Shown: positions 16,746 to 24,054 of the stretch, one piece after another | Layout of the letters: every line of letters starts with the position of its first letter | How positions within the stretch are numbered: position 1 is the stretch's first letter | Source: Tichowtungia aerotolerans | GTDB taxonomy: Bacteria; Verrucomicrobiota; Kiritimatiellia; Kiritimatiellales; Tichowtungiaceae | NCBI RefSeq assembly: GCF_009905215.1 | Contig: NZ_CP047593.1 | Location: 372,001-436,000, forward strand | DNA: 64,000 bases | Direction of reading: 5' to 3' | Program-made: the position numbers and the translations under genes | Notes under the pieces: generated by a model | Seen by the model: only the letters and a program-made list of their open reading frames with translations | What the model was told of the DNA's origin: nothing | Databases searched by the model: none

Positions 16746-17615
16746 CTACAGCAGCTCCAGATCCGTCATCACCTTTTTCAGCTCTTCTTTCAGAGCATCT
16801 TCCATGGAACAAAGCGGAAGGCGATACACTTCTTTTGTTTTGCCCATCATCGCCAGCGCGGCTTTCACCGGAATGGGATTAGTATCGACAAACATGGCAT
16901 CGAACAGCGGAAGATAGCGGTCGTGCAGCAGCTGAGCCGCATTCCACTGGCCGTCCAGCGCCGTATGCACCAGAGTGGCTACCACGCCCGGAACCACATT
17001 CGATGCCACGCTGATCAGGCCGGTGGCCCCATCGCGCATCATGGGCAATGCCAAACCGTCATCACCGGAAAGTACCTCGATGCTGCAGGCGTCCAGCGTC
17101 TGCTTCACTCGCGCCACATCGCCGCCAGCCTCTTTTACCGCCACCACCTTAGGGTGCTTCGCGAGCCGAGCGACGGTTTCAATGGCGATTTCCCGACTGG
17201 ACCGACCGGGAACGTTGTACAGCACCACCGGAACGCCGAGGTCCGCAACCGCTGAAAAATGGCGGTAGAGCCCTTCCTGATTGGGCTTGTTGTAATACGG
17301 AGTCACCTGCAGGGTGGCGTCAATGCCAAGGTCTTTCGCCTGAGCGGTCAGCTCCAGCGCCTCAGCTGTTGAGTTGGCGCCGGTTCCGGCGATCACTTTT
17401 GCGCGGCCATTCACAAGATGAACGGTCTGCTCAATCACCTTCATGTGCTCCTGCGTATTGAGCGTGGGAGACTCCCCGGTAGTTCCAACCGGCACAATTC
17501 CGTCGATCCCGTTTTCAATCTGAAAATCAATCAGCTCACGCAACTTCCCGTAATCAACCGATTCATCGGCATTAAACGGGGTGATAATGGCTGTATGGGC
17601 TCCTTTTAACATCAT
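16746..17615 (-). CDS. dapA: 4-hydroxy-tetrahydrodipicolinate synthase
   Basis: A 289-residue DapA of the class I aldolase family. Signatures are the opening HTAIITPFN, GTTGESPTLN (Thr44/45-type pyruvate site), YNVPGRSSREI with the catalytic Tyr, and VVAVKEAGGD with the Schiff-base Lys. It condenses pyruvate and aspartate semialdehyde in lysine/diaminopimelate synthesis. A GGAGG lies eight bases upstream of the ATG. lysA lies upstream on the same strand, separated by a gene remnant. Confidence 0.96.
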   Translation of the reverse strand: MMLKGAHTAIITPFNADESVDYGKLRELIDFQIENGIDGIVPVGTTGESPTLNTQEHMKVIEQTVHLVNGRAKVIAGTGANSTAEALELTAQAKDLGIDATLQVTPYYNKPNQEGLYRHFSAVADLGVPVVLYNVPGRSSREIAIETVARLAKHPKVVAVKEAGGDVARVKQTLDACSIEVLSGDDGLALPMMRDGATGLISVASNVVPGVVATLVHTALDGQWNAAQLLHDRYLPLFDAMFVDTNPIPVKAALAMMGKTKEVYRLPLCSMEDALKEELKKVMTDLELL

Positions 17616-17649
17616 AAATCCTCCAAGCTAAGGTAATCGGCATGAGGCA

Positions 17650-17890
17650 TCAGTGCCGACTCCGAAGTTTTCCTGACAAAGCAATTAGCATTTTTTCAAT
17701 TTCTACACAAAGTGCAAGGGCTTCCTTAACAATATCTTCATTCACGGGACAAAGTCGAACGGACAGCTCCAGCTGTGCCTACAGCTCATAAGAACTCAAA
17801 CGAGACCTGCAGACAATTCTTCAACAACTGCAGATACGAGCCTGTAAAACCCATGGCTTTCTGCCGCACGATGAAGGTACGAAAACTCTT
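17650..17890 (-). pseudogene. Decayed S23-type four-helix-bundle gene
   Basis: Between lysA and dapA the minus strand encodes two fragments in different frames. An N-terminal-like piece reads SFRTFIVRQKAMGFTGSYLQ (about 17890-17810), reminiscent of the F-x-x-F-x-V-W-QKAM opening of four-helix-bundle (23S intervening-sequence) proteins. A C-terminal-like piece reads LELSVRLCPVNEDIVKEA and continues with CVEIEKMLIAL (17778-17650), like the last two helices of that family. The middle is missing and stops separate the pieces, so I call a remnant. Recognition is by eye only. Confidence 0.4.
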
Positions 17891-17901
17891 TATCTCCCCA
17901 T

Positions 17902-19155
17902 TCACGCCTCAAAGGTCTCCAGACCTTTGAAATCCAGCGTGGCAAAATAGTCCTCGACCGTTTCCGCACGACGGATCTGGACGGTCGTTCCGTCCTCACG
18001 CAGCAGCAGCTCGGAAGAGCGAAGTTTTCCGTTATAGTTGAAGCCCATGGAATGGCCGTGCGCTCCGGCATCGTGAATAACAACGAGGTCGCCGATTTCC
18101 GGTTCCGCCAAAGCCCGGTCGATGGCAAACTTGTCGTTATTTTCGCACAGCGATCCGGTGACATCACAAACAAAGTCATGCGCCTGCTCTTCTTTTCCTG
18201 GCACGGTGATATGGTGATACGCACCATACATTCCCGGACGCATCAGGTTGGCCATGCAGGAATCCAGTCCGACATACTGCTTGTAGGTGTGCTTTTTGTG
18301 AAGCACCCGACTGACCAGCCAGCCGAAAGGACCGGTAACCATGCGACCGCACTCCATCCGCAGATCCAGCGACGTGAATCCCGCCGCTTCATACAGCTCG
18401 CGAATTCCCTCGCCAACCATTTGCAGGTCCACAGGCATCTCTTCCGGTTTATATGGGATTCCGATTCCTCCGCCGATATTGATAAATTCAAACTCAATCC
18501 CCAGTTCCGCCGACAGTTCTTTCACCAAATCAAACAGGATATGGGCGGTCTCAACGAAATACTTCGCATCCAGTTCGTTGGAGGCGACCATCGTATGCAG
18601 ACCGAATCGTTTCACACCTTTGTCACGCAGAATTCGATAGCCCTCAAACAGCTGATCGCGGGTGAAGCCATACTTCGCCTCTTCCGGATTGCCAATGATC
18701 GCGTTGCCCTCTTTGAGCGGACCGGGGTTGTAGCGGAAGCAGACCAGTTCCGGAATTCCGGCACACTGTTCGAGAAACTCTATATGCGTAAGGTCGTCGA
18801 GGTTAATGATTGCCCCGAGCTCCACGGCTTTTTTGTATTCATAGGCCGGCGTGTCGTTTGACGTAAAAATAATCTCCTCGCCGCTCAGACCGATCGACTC
18901 AGACAGCAGCAGTTCGGGATACGACGAACAGTCCGCCCCAAACCCCTCGCTCTTCAGAATCTTCATCAGGTATGGGTTCGGCGTCGCCTTGACGGCAAAA
19001 TATTCCTTGAAGCCCGGATTCCAGGCAAACGCCGCCTTCAGCGCACGGGCGTTTGCGCGAATCGCGGCCTCATCATACAGATGAAACGGCGTTGGAAATT
19101 CTTTAGTCAGCTCTTCGAGCTGTTCACGATTTAAAGGGCATTTCTTTTCTGACAT
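17902..19155 (-). CDS. lysA: Diaminopimelate decarboxylase
   Basis: 417 residues of the alanine-racemase-fold, PLP-dependent decarboxylase family. The PLP Lys lies in KEYFAVKATPNP near residue 53. The glycine loop is INIGGGIGIPY, followed by the MECGRMVTGPFG strand, and the second active-site element is DVTGSLCENNDKFA (Cys) before DLVVIHDAGAHGHSMGFNYN. It makes lysine from meso-diaminopimelate, so together with dapA it forms a lysine branch. Near the stop a worn palindrome half (TCTCCAGACCTTTGAAA) is visible. Confidence 0.94.
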   Translation of the reverse strand: MSEKKCPLNREQLEELTKEFPTPFHLYDEAAIRANARALKAAFAWNPGFKEYFAVKATPNPYLMKILKSEGFGADCSSYPELLLSESIGLSGEEIIFTSNDTPAYEYKKAVELGAIINLDDLTHIEFLEQCAGIPELVCFRYNPGPLKEGNAIIGNPEEAKYGFTRDQLFEGYRILRDKGVKRFGLHTMVASNELDAKYFVETAHILFDLVKELSAELGIEFEFINIGGGIGIPYKPEEMPVDLQMVGEGIRELYEAAGFTSLDLRMECGRMVTGPFGWLVSRVLHKKHTYKQYVGLDSCMANLMRPGMYGAYHHITVPGKEEQAHDFVCDVTGSLCENNDKFAIDRALAEPEIGDLVVIHDAGAHGHSMGFNYNGKLRSSELLLREDGTTVQIRRAETVEDYFATLDFKGLETFEA

Positions 19156-19166
19156 TTATACTCTCC

Positions 19167-19336
19167 GGTTTCCAATGGCTGGAACCCTACTGCATAGGGA
19201 CACTTCTGTCTTTCCAGACCTTGAAAAAGCACACAGGCCGCAGCGCCGTTGCTTCCAATCATTGGAAAAACAGCACACAGCCTTTTCCAATCCCTGAAAA
19301 AAATGAAGCAAAAACTTCCAGAGTTTAGAAACAAGT
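19167..19336. repeat. Cluster of five palindrome copies
   Basis: The 208-base gap between lysA and the next gene consists largely of palindromes. It has a one-mismatch copy at 19170-19184 and a perfect copy at 19253-19267 (spacer TCA). Worn copies lie at 19212-19226 and 19285-19299, with a further trace at 19316-19330. No gene is visible; the open frames across it are by-products. Confidence 0.85.
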
Positions 19337-19363
19337 GGAGTCTGAACCCGATATTTTCGGAAA

Positions 19364-20797
19364 TCAGACCGGGTCACTGATGATACCGGCGATCACTTCA
19401 ACCTCAAGCAATCGGGAAAACAACGCCTGGCGAAGAATCCGCAGGTCGGTTACCAGTGATCGGGTGTGAGCGTAATAGAGCGCATCCATCTGCCGATCTA
19501 TCTCAGCAAATGCGTCTGAATGAGTGAAGACGGCCGGAAAATAGCGATTTCCCTCGTTGAAGCCATCGGACCCGCAAGCTTTGGGGACCTGACCGCAAAG
19601 CCAAAGCTTCCCGGAAAGAACGCTGAGTAACTGGGGAAAACGATCCAGAGAAGCACCATAGAAAATCATCAGCAGCACGCTGGGCACGACATCGGTTGCC
19701 ACAAAACAGGAGGTTACAATCCGTTTTCCGCCGATCCCCCACACCGGTTTTTTAATGAACACTCCAAGTCGCCGCAAACGGAGAACCGTATAAAGCAGAA
19801 TGAACGGAACCAACTGAATCAGAACTAAAAACAACGCGCATTCCCAGCCGAAAACTGTGCGCAGGAAATCACGCATATAATTTTTCGACTGAGTATGGGC
19901 CACCAGCCAGGGGTCTTCGATATCGACAAAACTCCCGTCGGCAGGATCAATAATGCGGTTCCCGGCAACGATCTTTCCGTTGATTTCCAGATTCCGGCCG
20001 ACATACGTGTCGGAAAGAATAATGCTCTCAGACAATTCGCTCTGACGATCAATCAGTACATGATCTGAAATAACAACATCCGGACCAACCGAACAAATCG
20101 CACCGAGGCGGCAGTCGTTGCCAATGGCCAAAGGCGGATTAAAAGAAACCGATGGCGGCGTGATGACATTATACCCGATCGCAGCACTGTCGGAGAACGA
20201 GTAGCCGCTGGAGAGATAGCGGTCCATTTCGCTCCGCACAATGGTCATATTCAAATCATAGTATTGGGAAATGTCATGGATTAATGTGATATCCAGCCCA
20301 ACCTGCTTCGGAAAAAGGCATGACTGGCAGGTGCATCGTCCGTTCCGAATAAATGCATCCACCATTTCGGGATTGTCACTCACAAAGAAAGCGGGACTTC
20401 CATTTTCCGTATAACAGGCTCCGGGGAGCAGGTCTTTAAGCCGGTCCGAAGAGAAATCAGCCAAACGACGGGGGAACAGCGCTCCGGACAGATACAGGAG
20501 ACCATCACGCCAACGCGCAGGATCACGAGCGAGGTATTCCTGCGGAGAATCCCCGGGACGAATGAAGCTGTAGTTGATATTCAGGCCCCATTTTTCGCCG
20601 TTGCCGCAAAACAACTCAATATGCTCGGCATCCTGGCCAAGAATCAGCTGCAGTTCCGTAATCCCAAGGTCTACACACAACTCAAGCCAATAGGTGAGTA
20701 AAGGGCGGCTGCCAACCGGCAACAGGGCCCAGGGCCGCTCGCCTAACACGGCGGCCCATGGCTGTCTGCTGCCTGTATAAAACACTGCCCTCATCAC
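19364..20797 (-). CDS. Nucleotidyltransferase/beta-helix/sugar-transferase-like hybrid
   Basis: 477 residues in three parts. Residues about 1-150 resemble a sugar-nucleotidyltransferase fold (LLPVGSRPLLTYWLEL) but lack the usual Gly-rich GGxGTRL loop. Residues about 205-285 show hexapeptide-like turns of a left-handed beta helix (IGNDCRLGAICSVGPDVVI). Residues 318-410 have a membrane segment, then VWGIGGKRIVTS and LDRFPQLLSVLSGKLWLCGQ, a degenerate echo of the sugar-transferase signature (LDExPQL-NVL-G-MSLVGPRP). The catalytic Glu and the GPRP are lost, so this half is probably inactive or structural. It ends the STAS/sugar-transferase operon. Confidence 0.6.
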   Translation of the reverse strand: MMRAVFYTGSRQPWAAVLGERPWALLPVGSRPLLTYWLELCVDLGITELQLILGQDAEHIELFCGNGEKWGLNINYSFIRPGDSPQEYLARDPARWRDGLLYLSGALFPRRLADFSSDRLKDLLPGACYTENGSPAFFVSDNPEMVDAFIRNGRCTCQSCLFPKQVGLDITLIHDISQYYDLNMTIVRSEMDRYLSSGYSFSDSAAIGYNVITPPSVSFNPPLAIGNDCRLGAICSVGPDVVISDHVLIDRQSELSESIILSDTYVGRNLEINGKIVAGNRIIDPADGSFVDIEDPWLVAHTQSKNYMRDFLRTVFGWECALFLVLIQLVPFILLYTVLRLRRLGVFIKKPVWGIGGKRIVTSCFVATDVVPSVLLMIFYGASLDRFPQLLSVLSGKLWLCGQVPKACGSDGFNEGNRYFPAVFTHSDAFAEIDRQMDALYYAHTRSLVTDLRILRQALFSRLLEVEVIAGIISDPV

Positions 20798-20815
20798 AGG
20801 AAACGTTCTGCGCAG

Positions 20816-21160
20816 CTATTCACCGGCGGCGCTGAGCGCTTCTTCAACCGTGTCGTAGATCTCAAACACCTTATATGCCCGCGTAATCTCAAACACCATG
20901 CGAGGTTTTTTCTGAAGACACGCCAATTTCATATCACCGCCGCGTTCTGTAATCCGTTTTAGAGCGGCAATCAGGGCCCCCAGGCCGGCACTGTCCATGA
21001 AATCCACGGCCGATAAATCAAACACAAAGTTTTTCACCGCAGCCTCTTCGGCCTGCCATGCGGCAAACTGTTCACGAAATGCTTCCACGGTCGCGGCGGT
21101 CAGCGGCCCCGACAGGCTGATCAGACCGGCCCCGTTTTCTTTGGTACATGCTACACTCAT
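20816..21160 (-). CDS. STAS-domain anti-sigma-factor antagonist
   Basis: A 114-residue single STAS domain with NFVFDLSAVDFMDSAGLGAL. The Ser in DSAGLG is the residue phosphorylated in SpoIIAA/RsbV proteins. It would be phosphorylated by an RsbW-like kinase domain and released by a PP2C phosphatase; both lie in the protein encoded at 21913-23550. It sits between the two exopolysaccharide genes, which suggests that its partner controls polysaccharide output rather than a sigma factor. Confidence 0.88.
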   Translation of the reverse strand: MSVACTKENGAGLISLSGPLTAATVEAFREQFAAWQAEEAAVKNFVFDLSAVDFMDSAGLGALIAALKRITERGGDMKLACLQKKPRMVFEITRAYKVFEIYDTVEEALSAAGE

Positions 21161-21181
21161 GATTTCTCTCCCTCTTCTTTA

Positions 21182-21916
21182 TCAATACGCCCCGCGCCCT
21201 AAGAGGACAGCAGGTACAGTTTTTAACATAATTCGAATGTCGTTCCAGATACTGCGACTGTTGATGTATTCAAGATCCAGGTGAACCTGCTGTTCAAAAG
21301 GAATCTCCGACCGGCCGCCAATCTGCCACAGACAGGTCAGGCCCGGCTTCACATGGAGCCGTTTGCGGTCCTCCAGCGTATACTGAGCCACCTCTGAAGG
21401 CAAAGGCGGCCGCGGCCCGACCAAGGACAGATCTCCGGTGAGCACATTAAAAAACTGAGGCGTTTCATCAATACTGAATCGGCGAATAAAACGCCCGACG
21501 CGCGTAACACGGGGGTCCTGTTTCATCTTAAAGATCACCCCGTCGCTGGATTCATTCTGATTCATCAACTGCTCTCTGATACGATCGGCATCGCGACGCA
21601 TCGAGCGGAACTTGTAGAAGTTAAAAACGCGCCCATTCATGCCGACGCGTGACTGCATATAAAAAACCGGCCACCCATCCTCGATCACAATGCACAACGC
21701 CGTCATAAGAAACAGCGGCATAAAAATGAGAATAGCGGACAGACTGCCAACAATATCAATCACTCTTTTGATCACCAGCAGACTGCTTAAAGCTCCCTCC
21801 CACAACAGCAGGCGCACGCGCTGCTGCCAGCGAAGACGCTTCACATCCGCTTTGGAAACGGGTAAATCCAGCGTTTTAAACAATTCCTGCCGAGCCTGAT
21901 AGACCGATTCGTTCAT
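21182..21916 (-). CDS. Undecaprenyl-phosphate sugar phosphotransferase
   Basis: 244 residues of the bacterial sugar transferase (WcaJ/EpsE-type) family. It has one N-terminal hydrophobic hairpin (IDIVGSLSAILIFMPLFLMT), then FYMQSRVGMNGRVFNFYKFR and SIDETPQFFNVLTGDLSLVG with an intact PRPPLPSE, then KPGLTCLWQIGGR. All catalytic motifs are present. It transfers a sugar phosphate to undecaprenyl phosphate at the inner membrane and starts an exopolysaccharide repeat unit. The start overlaps the upstream signalling gene (ATGA). Confidence 0.9.
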   Translation of the reverse strand: MNESVYQARQELFKTLDLPVSKADVKRLRWQQRVRLLLWEGALSSLLVIKRVIDIVGSLSAILIFMPLFLMTALCIVIEDGWPVFYMQSRVGMNGRVFNFYKFRSMRRDADRIREQLMNQNESSDGVIFKMKQDPRVTRVGRFIRRFSIDETPQFFNVLTGDLSLVGPRPPLPSEVAQYTLEDRKRLHVKPGLTCLWQIGGRSEIPFEQQVHLDLEYINSRSIWNDIRIMLKTVPAVLLGRGAY

Positions 21917-23550
21917 GAGTCAGACTGTCTCCTGAAAAGGTAACTTACAACATTCCTGGAATCCCGTCTATAACGCTCCACAAAATCCGCCGCCACATTG
22001 GTAATAGCCAGTCCTCGGCCACCCTCTGCATACTGATCAAGTTCGAAATTTACAGATTCAGCCAAGGCATGATCCCATTCCCGCCCGGCATCGGAAAAAA
22101 TCAGACGATAATCGCAGCCGTCCATCAGTAACTGAGTCCAAATCGCACTGGAAGCATCCAAACCGCTGTGTTCCACCACATTCATGGCATGCTCCATCGC
22201 AACAAGTCTGATCCGGGCCGCAATATCCTCTTCCTCATGCGTCAGAACCAGCTCCTCCATTTTCTCACAAACCATTGAAACAGAATCCATATCCACCGGA
22301 ATCTCTGTTTCAAGCAACACACTGGAAGACTCAGTCATGCGAATAACCACTGCGGTACAATCATCGCTGCCAACCGCATAATTCTCGCTTTCAATCAGGT
22401 CCAGCAACGCCTCCGGTTTTTCAACCTTCGATGAATCAGACAGCACTTGAGAAAAAAACCGGCGCAGATTCTCTTCGCCGCACTCTTCGCCGGTTTCATG
22501 ATGAGTCGCCTCACTCAATCCATCGGTGTAAAGCAGCATCTTCAGTTTCTCACAATGCTCAAGTATTGTCTGATCGCCCTCGTCGTATGGGCGATCAGGG
22601 CCCAGCGCCAGACCTACCGGAATTCCGCCGCCGCCCGCCGGAAAGGGAACCTGCTTTTCTCCACACACAAGTATCGGATCCGGATGACCGCAATTCATGC
22701 AGACCCATCGTTTGGGGATCGGCTCATAAAGAGCCATAAACATGGTTGCATAATACGCTGGATTGTTAATCGCCGCACAGAGACGAACATGTAGTTCGTT
22801 GCAGATATAGGCCGGTCCTCGCTCATAAAAAGAGCTGATCAGTTCGGTCGCAGACGCTTTCAGCATCGACGAAATCATGGCCGGAGCCACGCCATGACCG
22901 GATACGTCGGCCAGATAAACACAGCAACGCCCGTCCGGAAGATCCAGCACATCAAAAGCATCCCCGCCAATATCCATCGATGCTTTGTACTTCACCCGAA
23001 TTTCAAATGACTTGGAAAAAAAAGGAGTATCTGAAAACATCGACTGCTGAATGGCTCCGGCCAGCTCCAGTTCATGGGACATTCGCCGCTTCCAGCGGGC
23101 AAGAGCCTCCCGACTGCGCTTCAAGGCAAGCGCATTCCCTACCCGGAGCACCAACTCCCGGGCATCAAAAGGCTTCCGGATATAATCCATGGCCCCGAGA
23201 TCAAATCCTTTTTTGAGGTCATCAATGTGACCCTTGGCGGTAACCATGATCACGGGAATGTCGCGTGTAGCGGACAGCTCTTTAATGGCTCCGCACAGCT
23301 CAAAGCCGTCCATATTGGGCATTACAACATCGGCCAACACCAAATCCGGACGCTGGATATGCACAGTCTCCAGAGCTGTTGGTCCATCCGGAGCCATCAA
23401 CACTTCGCAACCGTAGGATGACAGCAGCTTTTTCAGGTACAGGCGATTGGGAAGCTCATCATCCACCACCAGAACCGTTCCACCCAACCCCCCTCTGGAA
23501 AAATCCGGTACAGAGCGCGCCAAAGCCTGATCTGCCAAAGGGTTACTCAT
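21913..23550 (-). CDS. REC-PP2C phosphatase-RsbW kinase regulator
   Basis: 545 residues with three modules. The receiver domain is at about 25-145 (Asp74 in LADVVMPNMDG, Lys in IRKPFDA). The SpoIIE/PP2C phosphatase is at about 165-405 (GGDAFDVLDL, ADVSGHGVAPAM, YTDGLSEA, GSDDCTAVV). The C-terminal GHKL/RsbW-like ATPase is at about 420-540 (EHAMNVVEHSG, EGGRGLAI). Phosphorylation of Asp74 could switch between phosphatase and kinase action on the STAS protein encoded at 20816. The domain set equals that of Vibrio SypE in another order. It overlaps both neighbours by ATGA. Confidence 0.88.
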   Translation of the reverse strand: MSNPLADQALARSVPDFSRGGLGGTVLVVDDELPNRLYLKKLLSSYGCEVLMAPDGPTALETVHIQRPDLVLADVVMPNMDGFELCGAIKELSATRDIPVIMVTAKGHIDDLKKGFDLGAMDYIRKPFDARELVLRVGNALALKRSREALARWKRRMSHELELAGAIQQSMFSDTPFFSKSFEIRVKYKASMDIGGDAFDVLDLPDGRCCVYLADVSGHGVAPAMISSMLKASATELISSFYERGPAYICNELHVRLCAAINNPAYYATMFMALYEPIPKRWVCMNCGHPDPILVCGEKQVPFPAGGGGIPVGLALGPDRPYDEGDQTILEHCEKLKMLLYTDGLSEATHHETGEECGEENLRRFFSQVLSDSSKVEKPEALLDLIESENYAVGSDDCTAVVIRMTESSSVLLETEIPVDMDSVSMVCEKMEELVLTHEEEDIAARIRLVAMEHAMNVVEHSGLDASSAIWTQLLMDGCDYRLIFSDAGREWDHALAESVNFELDQYAEGGRGLAITNVAADFVERYRRDSRNVVSYLFRRQSDS

Positions 23551-23909
23551 TGATTTGCAGTAACAAATTCACGGGACCACTGGACCAAAGCCAGGCAGAG
23601 GGTTTTGCTTCGATCCTGATCTCCGGACCGAACCGCCAGCTCAATATCCTGAGCAAGCACAGAAATCTCCGGAAGCCCCATGGTCCCCCCCATCCCTTTC
23701 ACAGAATGCGCGGCCACCCGGATCTTTTCCTCGTCCGATTCATCCAATCCGGCCTGCAGGTCTCCTCCGACCCGGGCAAGCTCTTCACAAAAAGCACCGA
23801 TCAGTTCCTGATCCATCTCAAAGGTTTCAACTTCGAACTGGCTGATTCTGCCGTCGAGGTCAGGAACCAGTTCACGAACCATCTCGATTGCGCGCGGGAT
23901 TGCTGTCAT
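23547..23909 (-). CDS. HPt phosphotransfer protein
   Basis: 120 residues forming a single HPt four-helix domain with VAAHSVKGMGGTMGLPEI; the His of AHSVKG is the phosphorylatable residue. Its stop overlaps the start of the REC-PP2C gene (ATGA). It probably passes phosphate from a hybrid histidine kinase encoded elsewhere to Asp74 of that protein. It is the first gene of the five-gene operon. Confidence 0.85.
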   Translation of the reverse strand: MTAIPRAIEMVRELVPDLDGRISQFEVETFEMDQELIGAFCEELARVGGDLQAGLDESDEEKIRVAAHSVKGMGGTMGLPEISVLAQDIELAVRSGDQDRSKTLCLALVQWSREFVTANQ

Positions 23910-24054
23910 ACTTTCACCTTATTGCTGATCGTCAAATACAGGTGCGCAGGATAACCCTTTTTACAGAAGAGAGGCAAGCCTTTCACCGAACAGGGAATTT
24001 AAAAGCAAGAGATTGAAGCCGCACGCTCATTACGCCAAGATACCAGGACTGTTT

